DNA of 64,000 nt from CAZKGE01 sp964541695 (lineage in GTDB: Bacteria; Bacillota; Clostridia; Christensenellales; CAG-138). Position 1 is the first letter of the stretch, and every line of letters starts with the position of its first letter. Location: positions 1-64,000 of the forward strand of contig CAZIRB010000001.1 in assembly GCA_964541695.1 (NCBI GenBank), given 5' to 3'. The notes under the pieces were generated by a model, which made no database searches, had not been told where the DNA came from, and was given only the letters and a program-made list of their open reading frames with translations. Made by a program: the position numbers and the translations under genes. Positions 39,992-49,692 of this stretch are shown here, one piece after another.

Positions 39992-41086
39992 ATGAAGATC
40001 ACCGGTATCCGGCTGGCAAAGCTATCCGTGCCGCTGCGCGTGCCGTTTAAGACCGCGCTGCGCAGCGTGTCGAGCGTCGAGGACATCGTGCTCGAGCTCC
40101 ACACCGACACCGGCGCGGTCGGTTACGGCGAAGCGCCGCCGACCGGCGTGATCACGGGCGACACGACGGACGGCATACTCGGCGCGTTCCGCGAGCACAT
40201 AAAAAAGACGCTGCTCGGCCGCGACGTGGACGACCTCGAGGACAACCTCGTCGCGCTCAACGGCTGCATCGTGCACAACACGAGCGCGAAGGCCGCCGCC
40301 GACATGGCGCTTTACGACCTCTACGGACAGAAGTACAACATACCGGTCTACAAGCTGCTCGGCGGCTGCCGAAAGACGATCGAGACCGATATCACAATCA
40401 GCGTCAACGACCCGGACGAGATGGCGCGCGACGCCGCTGACGCCGTCCGCCGCGGCTACGACTGCCTCAAAGTCAAGGTCGGCAAGGAGCCGGAGAAGGA
40501 CATCGCGCGGCTCATCGCCATCCGCAACGCCGTACCCAGGTCGGTCTGCGTCCGCATCGACGCCAACCAGGGCTGGACGCCTAAGGAAGCCGTGCGCATA
40601 CTGAACGGCATGCAGGAGCAGGGGCTCGACATCGAGTTTGTCGAGCAGCCCGTCAAGGCGCACGATTTTACCGGCATGCAATACGTTACCGAGCGCTCGT
40701 ATGTGCCCGTGCTTGCCGACGAGAGCGTGTTCTCGCCCGCCGACGCGCTTCGTATCATGCAGATGCGCGCCGCCGACCTCGTCAACATCAAGCTCATGAA
40801 GTGCGGCGGCATCTACAACGCGCTCAAGATCGCGTCCGCGGCCGAGGTATACGGCGTCGAGTGCATGATCGGCTGCATGCTCGAGGCCAAGGTCAGCGTC
40901 AGCGCCGCCGTGCACCTGGCCTGCGCCAAGCGCGTCATCACGAAGATCGACCTCGACGGCCCCGTGCTCTGCAGCGAGGACCCCGTGCTCGGCGGCGCCG
41001 TGTTCGACGAGAAGACCATCACCGTCGGCGACGAACCCGGGCTCGGCGTGCGCGGCGTGCAGGGGCTGCGGTATTTGGAGGCGTAG
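39992..41086 (+). CDS. L-Ala-D/L-Glu (dipeptide) epimerase
   Basis: A 364-residue enolase-superfamily enzyme related to YkfB/YcjG, which epimerises L-Ala-D-Glu released from peptidoglycan to L-Ala-L-Glu. The catalytic KxK is in CLKVKVGKE. The metal ligands are in RIDANQGW, EFVEQPVKAHDF and LADESVF, and the second catalytic Lys is in LVNIKLMKCGG. The ATG at 39992 follows GGAGG at 39981. A longer in-frame start lies too close to the gap. The surrounding peptidases and Dpp transporter fit muropeptide recycling. Confidence 0.93.
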   Translation: MKITGIRLAKLSVPLRVPFKTALRSVSSVEDIVLELHTDTGAVGYGEAPPTGVITGDTTDGILGAFREHIKKTLLGRDVDDLEDNLVALNGCIVHNTSAKAAADMALYDLYGQKYNIPVYKLLGGCRKTIETDITISVNDPDEMARDAADAVRRGYDCLKVKVGKEPEKDIARLIAIRNAVPRSVCVRIDANQGWTPKEAVRILNGMQEQGLDIEFVEQPVKAHDFTGMQYVTERSYVPVLADESVFSPADALRIMQMRAADLVNIKLMKCGGIYNALKIASAAEVYGVECMIGCMLEAKVSVSAAVHLACAKRVITKIDLDGPVLCSEDPVLGGAVFDEKTITVGDEPGLGVRGVQGLRYLEA

Positions 41087-41094
41087 GGAAGGGG

Positions 41095-41245
41095 TTATTG
41101 GATTGCGGGGGCTCTGCCCCCTTCCACAGTTCGCAATGGTCGCACACGCCCCTTTGGGCCTGTGCTCCCTTGCTCACTGGGCCTGCGCCTCGCTTGCTCC
41201 GCCACAGGCGGCGCTCGGCTTCGGCCTCCTTTGGAAACCCAAATA
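41095..41245. repeat. Mosaic intergenic repeat, copy R6
   Basis: Module order: delta (GGGGGCTCTGCCCCC, about 41107-41121), alpha (41124-41143) with its CACACGCCC-CTTT-GGGCCTGTG hairpin, beta (about 41166-41226) and a gamma half (CCTTTGGAAACCC, about 41229-41241). From about 41250 the sequence turns abruptly AT-rich up to the XRE-APH gene at 41542. That AT-rich leader (about 290 bp) holds no other gene that I can see. Confidence 0.85.
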
Positions 41246-41541
41246 AAAGGTGTGAACTGCGGGCCGCAAGACCCGGGGTCTTTTAAACCAAACAAAAAGC
41301 AGATCATAAACAGCGTTAAAATTAAGAAAACAAACGCCGATATTGCCGTTACGGGCGATATCGATGTTTTATCGTGTGAATGAACGGAACGGCAAGTATA
41401 GGCGGCGTAGTGCGGCTACGATGCCGGGGAATTGATTGTTGGATAATTCCACAATAAACAATGTGCAAATCATAATGAAAGCAAGAGTTCATTGCTGGCT
41501 TTTTCTTTTGTCCGCCCCTACACTTTAATGGAGGCGATGTT

Positions 41542-42663
41542 ATGAATTTGGGCGAGCAGCTGCAATCGATGAGAAAAAATATCGGGCTGACCCAAGAATC
41601 TGTTGCGGAAATTATGAACATTACCCGGCAGACGCTTTCAAATTGGGAGAGAGGTATTAACCTGCCCGACATTTACACAGTTGCACGTTTAGCTACGGTT
41701 TATAATGTTTCCTTAGACGAAGTTTTCTTTGGGGAAACCTTTTTTAAGGGAGGACAAAACATGAAAACGAATTATAGCGACGCACAGATCGAAAGTCTAA
41801 TTAAGAAACACTATCCTGATGCTCGTGAAATACAAGTGTTAAGCGGCGGGCTTGTTTCACAGACGTTCTCATTTCAATTAGAGACTGGAAAAGTCATATT
41901 TCAAGTTGGCGGAAAAAAGCAAGCATACCAAAAAGAGCAATATGTCAGTGAAAAATATAAAGACTGCCTGCCCGTTCGTGTAATCCGCGGCATTTATGAG
42001 AACATAGACGGTCGGGCATACTGCTTTTCCGATTACATCAAAGGTTCCAGGCTGTTTGATTTGAACCGGCAAGAGCAGATAAAGATAGTGCCGTCTGTTC
42101 TCGCTTTGCTGGAGAAAATAGCGTCGATCAAGGCGCCCGGGGATTTGGGTTACGGACGGTTCGATCAATCTGGCCACGCACGCTTTTCCAGTTGGAGCGA
42201 TTTCGTTTCATCGGTTTATAACGATGACCTATACGGTTGGAAGAATCTCGAAATAAAAAAGATTGATCCCCATGTTATTCAAAACGCCATCTCTGTTTTA
42301 AGAAAGAATATTGATTGTATTCAGATTGACGAGGCTTGCCTGCTTCACGGAGATATTGGTTCATACAATCTTTTGACGGATGGAGTCCAAATTTCCGGAG
42401 TGATTGACTGGAGTCTGGCTTTATACGGTGACCCTCTGTACGAAGCAGCAAATGTCCTGTTTTGGAATGAGGATAAACTTCAGCCGTTGGTGCATGCAAT
42501 CCAAGATAAATACATGACAGATGACCGTAACAAAAAGAAGCTTCACTGCTATATTATCCGTATTGGTCTGGAGGAAATCTATAATACGGCAATGCTCGGC
42601 GAAATTGGATATGACGATTCCTGGGTGATGAATAGGCTTGAGGAAGTAATCGAGCCCCTCTGA
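41542..42663 (+). CDS. XRE helix-turn-helix fused to an aminoglycoside-phosphotransferase-fold protein
   Basis: Residues 1-66 are an XRE-type HTH (QESVAEIMNITRQTLSNWERG). Residues about 74-373 are an APH/choline-kinase-fold domain with the catalytic HGDIGSYNLL and metal-binding ISGVIDWSLALYGDP motifs. A second strong SD (GGGAGG, 41748-41753) with 7-base spacing precedes the ATG at 41761 (MKTNYSD), so the kinase may also be made alone (300 residues). The gene is clearly AT-rich compared with all neighbours and lies between intergenic-repeat copies R6 and R7. It is probably horizontally acquired. Substrate could be an antibiotic or a small metabolite. Confidence 0.85.
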   Translation: MNLGEQLQSMRKNIGLTQESVAEIMNITRQTLSNWERGINLPDIYTVARLATVYNVSLDEVFFGETFFKGGQNMKTNYSDAQIESLIKKHYPDAREIQVLSGGLVSQTFSFQLETGKVIFQVGGKKQAYQKEQYVSEKYKDCLPVRVIRGIYENIDGRAYCFSDYIKGSRLFDLNRQEQIKIVPSVLALLEKIASIKAPGDLGYGRFDQSGHARFSSWSDFVSSVYNDDLYGWKNLEIKKIDPHVIQNAISVLRKNIDCIQIDEACLLHGDIGSYNLLTDGVQISGVIDWSLALYGDPLYEAANVLFWNEDKLQPLVHAIQDKYMTDDRNKKKLHCYIIRIGLEEIYNTAMLGEIGYDDSWVMNRLEEVIEPL

Positions 42664-42689
42664 ATCTATCGGACATAAGAGCAACGGCG

Positions 42690-42722
42690 CGGTGAGGCGG
42701 AAAGCCTCACCGTCTCTTTTTG
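42690..42722 (+). terminator. Rho-independent terminator of the XRE-APH gene
   Basis: CGGTGAGGC-GGAAA-GCCTCACCG, a 9-bp stem, followed by TCTCTTTTTG. Confidence 0.88.
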
Positions 42723-42751
42723 TTGTCTTATGCGCCTTTCTTATACCGGCT

Positions 42752-42812
42752 GCTTTTTTCGCCGGGTTTCCAAGGGGCCCTCGGCCCTTTGGCGGGGTAC
42801 GGGGCGGAGCCC
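42752..42812. repeat. Mosaic intergenic repeat, copy R7 (short)
   Basis: One gamma palindrome (GGTTTCCAAGGGGCCC with GGGCCCTCGGCCCTTTGG) and a GGGGCGGAGCCCC element. Shortest copy of the family. Confidence 0.7.
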
Positions 42813-42853
42813 CGGAAAAACAAAGCACAACCTCATGACCCGGGTTCGCTCCG

Positions 42854-43486
42854 TCAGTCCCCTGTCCCCGCTTCCGGCTCCGTCCCTTCCGCTCCAAACT
42901 CCACGCGCATCTGGCAGAGCTGGCCGTCCTCGAGCTTTTTGCGCATCAGATCCCGGCGGTCGAATATCAAAAGCCGCAGAAACTCCCACAGGCTGAACCA
43001 CGAGAACACGAGCACGAGCTCGCGCAGGAGCGGCACGTCGAGCGCCGTGCTGCAGAGGATGAACAGCGCGGCGCTGACCGCGCCGATAATTAGCAGCAGC
43101 GCCGCGCGCCGGGCGTTTTCAACGAGCCGGGACTTGGTCTCGCAGAGCTGCGCGCCGAAATAGTCGGAGATCACGCGGCGGATCACGGCCTGCTCGGCCT
43201 CGGAGAATTGCGCGCCGGAGATGGCGAGCACGATCGCGTCCTCGATCGGGATAAAGAACGCGCACTCCTCGACGTAGTTGGAGAAGTCGCGGTTGATCCA
43301 TTCATAGCCGGGCACGGAATACGCGGACACGATGTCGCCCAGACGGCTGGCGGCCGCGAAGATATAGGCGCAGCCCTTGCCGAGGTACTGCCTGCGCACG
43401 AACTTCTGGTAGTCGAAGCGCGCGTTCTGAAACGCCTGCAGGTTCTCCCGCACGCGCTTGGGCACGGTTTTTCGAAAGAGCGGCAT
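42854..43486 (-). CDS. Membrane protein of unknown function
   Basis: A 210-residue protein. Residues 1-125 are soluble and mixed-charge (MPLFRKTVPKRVRENL, YVEECAFFIPIEDAIVLAISG). Two hydrophobic helices follow near residues 128-170 (ALLLIIGAVSAALFIL and ELVLVFSWFSLWEFL), then a charged tail (RRDLMRKKLEDGQ). I do not recognise a family. It ends a two-gene minus-strand unit with the M55 aminopeptidase, 15 bases after it, and is probably cotranscribed. Confidence 0.7.
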   Translation of the reverse strand: MPLFRKTVPKRVRENLQAFQNARFDYQKFVRRQYLGKGCAYIFAAASRLGDIVSAYSVPGYEWINRDFSNYVEECAFFIPIEDAIVLAISGAQFSEAEQAVIRRVISDYFGAQLCETKSRLVENARRAALLLIIGAVSAALFILCSTALDVPLLRELVLVFSWFSLWEFLRLLIFDRRDLMRKKLEDGQLCQMRVEFGAEGTEPEAGTGD

Positions 43487-43501
43487 GGACCCTCCCGCCG
43501 G

Positions 43502-44299
43502 CTAGACCAGGAACCCGATGGCGCGGAGCACCTCGAAATAATCGTCCGCGTGCATGCGGACCGTGTTGTCGTCGACCTTTGCGCAGCCCGGGTAAAAGCT
43601 GCGCTTCGTGGCGACCTTCTGGTCCTTGTAACAGATTTCGAGCAGAAAATCGTCCGGCAGGCGGCAGAGCGCGCCGGAGAGCGGCTGCGAGAGCGCCTGT
43701 TCGCTGCGTTCGCGGATCAGCTTGCACGCGCGCAAAGGCTGGAGCGAGCGGGTCATGCCGCCGTAGCCGTCCTTGACGGGCGCGGTCACAAGCTTCGGGT
43801 GCAGGTCCGCGTAATCGTCGCACAGCATGCGGTCGCCCGCGAGGAAGACGGTCGGCACGCCCTCGAGCGCGCAGGCCCAGCTGTACAGCATAAACTCGCT
43901 CACCTTGCGCCCGTTGATGCGGATCCACAGCGGATCGCCGGACATCGTGTGCGAGAGCGGGTTGCCGTCGCGGCCGGCGGCGGAGTGGTAGCCGATGAAC
44001 ATGGCCGCGTCAAAGCTCTTGTCGACACCGGTGGCCATGCTGTACGGATGCCCGGACCAGCCGCGGATGACCTCGCAGCACTCGGGCAGCTGGGTCAAAT
44101 CGATGTTCGTGGCGGTCGCGTGCGCGTCCTTGATCAGGATGTAGTCCGCGCCCGCGGCGACGGCCCCGTCGCAGGCGGCGCGCACCTCGCGCGTCATCTG
44201 CTGACACGCCTCCGCGTAGCCGTACTCGCCCTGGTTTGCCTGCGGCCAGATCGTGGTCGTGGCGATGCCCTCGATGTCCGCGCTGATAAACACCCGCAT
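43502..44299 (-). CDS. M55 family D-aminopeptidase (DppA-like)
   Basis: A 265-residue zinc peptidase of the DppA family, which releases N-terminal D-amino acids (D-Ala preference in B. subtilis). Family features include the N-terminal ISADIEGIATTT with zinc-binding Asp/Glu, KDAHATATNIDL with a His ligand, and the MFIGYHSAAG segment, whose His lies in the catalytic region. It diverges from the Dpp-type transporter operon. In B. subtilis dppA heads the dpp operon, which supports a shared role in taking up and degrading D-amino-acid-containing peptides. Confidence 0.93.
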   Translation of the reverse strand: MRVFISADIEGIATTTIWPQANQGEYGYAEACQQMTREVRAACDGAVAAGADYILIKDAHATATNIDLTQLPECCEVIRGWSGHPYSMATGVDKSFDAAMFIGYHSAAGRDGNPLSHTMSGDPLWIRINGRKVSEFMLYSWACALEGVPTVFLAGDRMLCDDYADLHPKLVTAPVKDGYGGMTRSLQPLRACKLIRERSEQALSQPLSGALCRLPDDFLLEICYKDQKVATKRSFYPGCAKVDDNTVRMHADDYFEVLRAIGFLV

Positions 44300-44421
44300 A
44301 AAATTTGTATACTCCCGATTCTAAAATGAACTGAACGGGGGACCGCCGTCAGGGAAAAGCGGCTTCCGGCCCGTTTGTTATATAAAAAGTACACGAATTT
44401 CCGAATAAATGCAAGTCGAAG

Positions 44422-44450
44422 TTGACTATATTTCGTAGACCATTTATTAT
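44422..44450 (+). promoter_or_regulatory. Promoter of the Dpp transporter operon
   Basis: TTGACT (44422-44427), 17 bases, TATTAT (44445-44450). A candidate divergent promoter for the M55 gene (TTGCAT, 17 bases, TACTTT at 44386-44414 on the minus strand) is weaker. Confidence 0.78.
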
Positions 44451-44513
44451 ATTAGTATCCGCAGACGGATGCATGTCAGTAAACACTTTAATTTCGAGAA
44501 AAGGAGAGAAATC

Positions 44514-46523
44514 ATGTCAAAACGTATCGTTTCCATGCTGTTGACAATGCTGCTGGTTCTGACCGCTTTTGCCGGCTGTCAGAAAACGCCCACGGCGGCG
44601 ACTCCCTCCGAAGGTACCGAAGCCACGGCCGCGCCCGCAGAGACTGAGGCGACCGCGCCGGCCGAACCGGCTGTGTATTCCGAACTGTACGGTTCCGAGG
44701 TCGCGAGCCTCAACTACCTCATCGAGGGCGCGACGTGGGAGCAGCAGGTCGCCGCGAACGTGATCGACACGCTTGTCGAGTACGATTCCCACGCGAACCT
44801 GATTCCGGGCCTCGCCGAGACCTGGGAATGCTCCGCCGACGGTCTGACCTGGACGTTCCATCTGCGCCAGGGCGTGAAATGGTATGACTACACCGGCAAG
44901 GAGATTGCCGAAGTGACCGCGCAGAACTTCGTCGACGCGGCCAAGTACGTCTGCGACCCGAAAAACGAGTCCGGCACGGACTACATGATTCTCGACCTCA
45001 TCGCCGGGGCCTCCGACTACTACGACCAGGTCAGCGCGTACTACGACACGCTGGGCGAGGGCGTGGAGGGCTTTGCCAAGGATTCCGGCGCGGACTTCTC
45101 GATCGTCGGCGTCAAGGCGGTGGACGACTACACGCTGACCTATACGACGGTCGACGTGTATCCGTTCTTCCCGACCTGCCTGACCTATGTTTGCTACATG
45201 CCGGCCTACGGCCCGCAGCTCGACGAGCTCGGCCTGGCCTTCGGCACGGACAACACCAAGCTGTACTACTGCGGCAGCTTCATCCTCACCGAGTTTGAGC
45301 CGCAGGTGAAGCACATCTACGAAAAGAACGTCAACAACTGGGACGCCGAGCACGTCTACATCGACCGGATCGAGCGCCTCTACAACGCGGAGTCGACGAC
45401 GCTGGCGCCCACGATGGTGCTGCGCGGCGAGATCGGCTACGCGGATATTCCCAACAGCATCGTGGACGAATGGAAGGCGAACTATCCGCAGTACCTGAGC
45501 AAGGACCGCGCCGTTCCGGACTACTCATATTTCTACTGCTTCAACTTCCGTCCCGCGGAGGGCAACGCCGAGCGTCTCAAGATCTGGAAAGACTCCGGCT
45601 GGGAGCCCGACAACTGGCAGAAGGCCGTCGCCAACGCGAACTTCCGGCACGCGATCATGAGCGCGTTCAACCGCGACTACTCGATGTACGCGCTCGAACC
45701 CGACGATGCCGCGCGCAAGGAAGTGACGCAGCGCTCGATTACGCCGCGCACGTTCACCTCCGTCGACGGCACGGACTTCTCGGTGCTGCCGCAGTTTGCC
45801 AACGTAGACCAGTACTTCTTCAACGAGGCCAAGGCGCAGGAGTACAAGGCCGCGGCGATTGCGGACTTTAAGGCCTCGGGCGTCAAGCTCCCCGTCAAGG
45901 TCGTGCTCGGCTACCGGTCCGATCAGAGCGACTGGGAGAACGAGGTCGTGCTGCTCAAGCAGCAGCTCGAGAGCGTGCTCGGCACGGACTTCATCGAGTG
46001 CGTGCTCTACGCCGGCCCGGCCGAGAGCTTCCTCACGCAGGTCCGCCGCAACGGCATGTACGGCTTCATGCGCTGCAACTGGGGCGCGGACTATGAGGAT
46101 CCGTCCACGTGGACGGCGCCGTTTGCGGCCGACGATTCCGTCACGGACGGCATCTACAAGGGCAACTCCTACAACGACATGGACTACTGCCTGTTTGAGG
46201 GCAGCGAGAACGAGATGACCGAGCTCATGCGGGCCTACTACGCCAAGGTCGAAGAGGCCAAGAAGATCCCGGAGACCGCGCCGCGCTACGCCGCGTTCGC
46301 CGAGGCCGAGGCTATGCTGATCGAGAACGCGGTCGTCGTTCCCTACTATATCGCTCCGGCGTTCTTCGTCGCCTCGAAGCTCGATATCTTTGAGGGCCAG
46401 TACGCGCCGTGCGGCGTTTCCAACCTGCGGTTCAAGTATCAGAAACTCCACGAGAACTACATCACGCTGGAGGAGTACGAGCAGAACTATGCCGAGTGGC
46501 TGACGGCCATGGGCATCAAATAG
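44514..46523 (+). CDS. Peptide ABC transporter substrate-binding lipoprotein
   Basis: A 669-residue SBP_bac_5 (OppA/DppE-type) protein that captures peptides outside the membrane. The signal peptide (SMLLTMLLVLTAFAGC) ends in a lipobox, followed by a Thr/Ala/Glu-rich linker. Typical motifs are LIPGLAETWECSADGLTWTFHLRQGVKW and the C-terminal WGADYEDPSTWTAPF. The ATG at 44514 has AAAGGAGAG. It is the first gene of a five-gene transporter operon. Ligand specificity cannot be read from the sequence; context favours murein tri- or tetrapeptides. Confidence 0.93.
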   Translation: MSKRIVSMLLTMLLVLTAFAGCQKTPTAATPSEGTEATAAPAETEATAPAEPAVYSELYGSEVASLNYLIEGATWEQQVAANVIDTLVEYDSHANLIPGLAETWECSADGLTWTFHLRQGVKWYDYTGKEIAEVTAQNFVDAAKYVCDPKNESGTDYMILDLIAGASDYYDQVSAYYDTLGEGVEGFAKDSGADFSIVGVKAVDDYTLTYTTVDVYPFFPTCLTYVCYMPAYGPQLDELGLAFGTDNTKLYYCGSFILTEFEPQVKHIYEKNVNNWDAEHVYIDRIERLYNAESTTLAPTMVLRGEIGYADIPNSIVDEWKANYPQYLSKDRAVPDYSYFYCFNFRPAEGNAERLKIWKDSGWEPDNWQKAVANANFRHAIMSAFNRDYSMYALEPDDAARKEVTQRSITPRTFTSVDGTDFSVLPQFANVDQYFFNEAKAQEYKAAAIADFKASGVKLPVKVVLGYRSDQSDWENEVVLLKQQLESVLGTDFIECVLYAGPAESFLTQVRRNGMYGFMRCNWGADYEDPSTWTAPFAADDSVTDGIYKGNSYNDMDYCLFEGSENEMTELMRAYYAKVEEAKKIPETAPRYAAFAEAEAMLIENAVVVPYYIAPAFFVASKLDIFEGQYAPCGVSNLRFKYQKLHENYITLEEYEQNYAEWLTAMGIK

Positions 46524-46559
46524 CGGGCGGAATGCGCATGTAACCGGAGACGGGATTCT

Positions 46560-46598
46560 GCGGGGAATCCCTGCTAAAAAAATGCGGGGATTCCCCGC
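46560..46598 (+). other. Intercistronic hairpin between binding-protein and permease genes
   Basis: GCGGGGAATCCC (46560-46571) and GGGATTCCCCGC (46587-46598) form a perfect 12-bp stem with an A-rich 15-base loop. No T-tract follows, so it is likely an RNA-stability or partial-attenuation element that keeps the binding protein in excess of the permeases. Confidence 0.75.
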
Positions 46599-46617
46599 CC
46601 ATTATGGGGGGAACGAT

Positions 46618-47562
46618 ATGCTCAAATATCTGACCAAGCGCGTTCTGCGCTCCCTTTTGACGCTCTTGATCATACTGACCATCGTAATCATACTGGTCCG
46701 GCAGATGCCGATCGAGGGCTATTTCCAAAACTACGAGAAACTCTCGCAGGCCCAGATACGCGCGGGCCTGCACCAGATGGGCCTCGACCGGCCCATGCAC
46801 GTCCAGATTCTGAATTTCTTCAAAAAGCTGATCTTACATGGCGACCTCGGCACGTCGATGGTTTACCGCAACAACGTGCCGGTTTCCGAAGTGCTCAAGA
46901 CCAAGATTCCGTTCTCCATCAAGCTCGGCGGGATGGCGATTTTGCTCGGCATCGTGCTCGGCCTGCCGCTGGGGGTGGTCATGGCGCGCTATAAGGATAA
47001 ATTCCCGGATCATCTCGGCACCGTTTTCATCGTATTCATCGAGGCCGTGCCCGCGGCGGTGTACTATCTGTTCATCCAGCTGTACGGCACGGAGCTGTTC
47101 CACATAAAGATGCTGTTCGACCCAAGCAACTGGAAGGCGTGGATACTGCCCGTCGTCTCCATGAGCCTGGGCAACATCACATACTACGCCATGTGGCTTC
47201 GGCGCTACATGGTGGACGAATCGACGCGCGACTACGTGCAGCTGGCCAAGATCAAGGGCGTGCCGCGCAACCAGATCATGTTCCGGCACATATTCCGCAA
47301 CGCGTTCGTGCCCATGGCGCAGTACCTGCCGACATCGTTTCTCAACACGGTGATCGGCTCGATCTACATCGAGTCGCTCTATTCAATCCCCGGCATGGGT
47401 GGCCTGCTCGTCGACGTGATCAAAAAGCAGGACAACACGATGGTGCAGGGCATCGTGCTTTTGTACGCGACAGTGGGCATCATCGGCCTCATCCTCGGCG
47501 ACATTCTGATGGTGATCTTCGATCCCCGGATCAGCTTTGCCGAGAAAGGGGGGAGCCGGTAA
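46618..47562 (+). CDS. Peptide ABC transporter permease (DppB-type)
   Basis: A 314-residue permease with six helices. The N-terminus (YLTKRVLRSLLTLLIILTIVII) and the EAA loop region (YVQLAKIKGVPRNQIMFRHI) are standard for the DppB family. The start at 46618 follows GGGGGG. The stop overlaps the next start (TAATG). Confidence 0.93.
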   Translation: MLKYLTKRVLRSLLTLLIILTIVIILVRQMPIEGYFQNYEKLSQAQIRAGLHQMGLDRPMHVQILNFFKKLILHGDLGTSMVYRNNVPVSEVLKTKIPFSIKLGGMAILLGIVLGLPLGVVMARYKDKFPDHLGTVFIVFIEAVPAAVYYLFIQLYGTELFHIKMLFDPSNWKAWILPVVSMSLGNITYYAMWLRRYMVDESTRDYVQLAKIKGVPRNQIMFRHIFRNAFVPMAQYLPTSFLNTVIGSIYIESLYSIPGMGGLLVDVIKKQDNTMVQGIVLLYATVGIIGLILGDILMVIFDPRISFAEKGGSR

Positions 47563-48605
47563 TGGGACTTAAGAACCTGCCGATGACAAAGAAGCTCGAG
47601 TCGAGCCTGTGCGACGAGATCAAGCATGATCTGACCGGCGCAAAAGCCTTTACAATCGTGCCGTTCAACGCCTCTGAGGTCGAGCGCACGGGTTACTCGA
47701 ACTACTCCTACTGGCGCAGCACGTTCCGCGCGTTCTCGAAGAACCTTGTCGCCATGTGCCTCGTGGCGATCGTGGCGCTGCTTGTGGCGTTTACGTTCGT
47801 GCAGCCGCGCCTGCCCGACCAGATCGACGCGTTCCAGATCAACAACGACCCGTCCACGGGACTGCCGTACCGCAACGTGCCGCCCGGCGAGACCCGCGCG
47901 CTGAAGGATGGGCGGGAGTTCCGTTTTTTGATGGGCACCAACTCGATCGGCCAGGACCTGTGGGCCAACCTCTGGTCCGGCACGCGCGTGTCGCTGTTCA
48001 TCGCGGTGACCGTAGCCGCCATCGAGGCGGCCGTGGGCATACTCGTCGGCGTGCTGTGGGGCTATGTCAGAAAGCTCGACTTCCTGTTCACCGAGCTGTA
48101 CAACGTGCTCGACAACATCCCGGTCACGATCGTGCTGATCCTCGTGGCCTACATCCCGATGCCGAACGTGCCGGTGCTGCTCAAGCTCATCATCGCCATG
48201 TCGTGCACGAGCTGGATCGGCATGGCCCGGTTTGTGCGCAATATGATCATCATCATCCGGGACCGCGAGTACAACCTCGCCTCGCGCTGCCTCGGCACGG
48301 GGACGTTCCGCATCATCACAAAGAACCTTTTGCCGTACCTGGTCTCGGTCATCATGCTGCGCATGGCGCTGGCCATACCGGCCAACATCGGCTACGAGGT
48401 GTTCATTACCTATATCGGCCTTGGCCTTCCGCCGAGCATCCCGTCGCTCGGCAACCTGGTCAACATGGGCCGGCAGCTCATGATGAGCCCGGCGCTGCGG
48501 TACCAGCTGATCTACCCCACGATCATACTCTCCATCATCACGATCTCGTTCTACGTCATCGGCAACGCGTTCTCCGACGCCGCCGATCCGAAGAACCACG
48601 TGTAA
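47562..48605 (+). CDS. Peptide ABC transporter permease (DppC-type)
   Basis: A 347-residue permease with an N-terminal cytoplasmic extension of about 65 residues, then six helices. The FLMGTNSIGQDLWANLWSGTRVSL loop is the hallmark of DppC/OppC, and the EAA loop is DREYNLASRCLGTGTFRII. The start overlaps the DppB-type stop by one base (TAATG). Confidence 0.93.
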   Translation: MGLKNLPMTKKLESSLCDEIKHDLTGAKAFTIVPFNASEVERTGYSNYSYWRSTFRAFSKNLVAMCLVAIVALLVAFTFVQPRLPDQIDAFQINNDPSTGLPYRNVPPGETRALKDGREFRFLMGTNSIGQDLWANLWSGTRVSLFIAVTVAAIEAAVGILVGVLWGYVRKLDFLFTELYNVLDNIPVTIVLILVAYIPMPNVPVLLKLIIAMSCTSWIGMARFVRNMIIIIRDREYNLASRCLGTGTFRIITKNLLPYLVSVIMLRMALAIPANIGYEVFITYIGLGLPPSIPSLGNLVNMGRQLMMSPALRYQLIYPTIILSIITISFYVIGNAFSDAADPKNHV

Positions 48606-48618
48606 GGGGGTGAGCGGC

Positions 48619-49692
48619 ATGACAGAACGCAAAAACGTCATCCTCTCCGTGCGCGAATTAAACGTCAAGTTCAATTTGCGCGGCCGCGTGCTGCACGCCA
48701 TCCGCGGCGTCAACCTCGACGTATACCGCGGCGAGAGCCTCGCCATCGTCGGGGAGTCCGGCTGCGGCAAGAGCGTGCTGAACAAGAACTTCATCGGCCT
48801 GCTCGACCCGAACGGCTTCATCGAGAGCGGCGAGATCCACTACTACGGCATCGGGGGCGAGGACGTCGACGTGGCCCAGTACCGCCGCGAGCGCGATTGG
48901 CTGAAAATCCGCGGCGGCGAGATCTGCATGATATTGCAGGACCCCATGACGAGCTTAAACCCCCTCAAGACCATCGGCAGCCAGATCGCCGAGGCCATCC
49001 GCCTGCACCAGAAGCTAAAGGGCCGCGCGCTGCATAACGCCGTCGTGCAGGCGCTTTCCGACGTGGGCATCGAGGAACCGGAGCGCCGCGCGCGCCAGTA
49101 CCCGCACGAGTTCTCCGGCGGCATGCGGCAGCGCGTGGTGATCGCCATCGCGATTGCTTGCAAGCCGAAGATATTGATCTGCGACGAGCCCACGACCGCG
49201 CTCGACGTCACGATCCAGGCGCAGATACTGGAGCTGCTCAAGAAGCTCAAGAAGAAATACGACCTCACGATCATATTTATCACGCACGACCTCGGCGTCG
49301 TGGCCAACATCGCCGACCGCGTCGCGGTCATGTACGCGGGCGACATCGTCGAGATCGGGCTGGCGAACGAGGTCTATTACGACCCGCGCCATCCGTACAC
49401 GTGGGCGCTATTGAGTTCGCTCCCGCAGCTCGGCGTCAAGGGCCAGGACCTGTATTCCATCAAGGGCACGCCGCCGAACCTGTTTATGGAGCTATCCGGC
49501 GACGCGTTTGCCGCGCGCAACCCCTCCGCGCTCGCGATCGACTTTGTCGAGCGCCCGCCGTACTTCGACATTACCGAAACGCACAAGGCGCGCACGTGGT
49601 TGCTCGATCCGCGCGCGCCGAAGGTGGAGCCGCCGGTTCACATTCAGAATCTGCGAACGCAGCATAAAGGGGGTGAGCGCGGTGGAAGGTAA
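48619..49692 (+). CDS. Peptide ABC transporter ATPase (DppD-type)
   Basis: A 357-residue ATPase with Walker [10 protein letters not shown], signature [16 protein letters not shown], Walker [13 protein letters not shown] and the C-terminal oligopeptide/dipeptide-transporter extension. The ATG at 48619 follows AAGGGGGTGAG; an in-frame GTG at 48610 lies inside the SD region. In the Walker A loop the final residues are KSV rather than KST/KTT; the Lys and Ser are kept. Confidence 0.93.
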   Translation: MTERKNVILSVRELNVKFNLRGRVLHAIRGVNLDVYRGESLAIVGESGCGKSVLNKNFIGLLDPNGFIESGEIHYYGIGGEDVDVAQYRRERDWLKIRGGEICMILQDPMTSLNPLKTIGSQIAEAIRLHQKLKGRALHNAVVQALSDVGIEEPERRARQYPHEFSGGMRQRVVIAIAIACKPKILICDEPTTALDVTIQAQILELLKKLKKKYDLTIIFITHDLGVVANIADRVAVMYAGDIVEIGLANEVYYDPRHPYTWALLSSLPQLGVKGQDLYSIKGTPPNLFMELSGDAFAARNPSALAIDFVERPPYFDITETHKARTWLLDPRAPKVEPPVHIQNLRTQHKGGERGGR

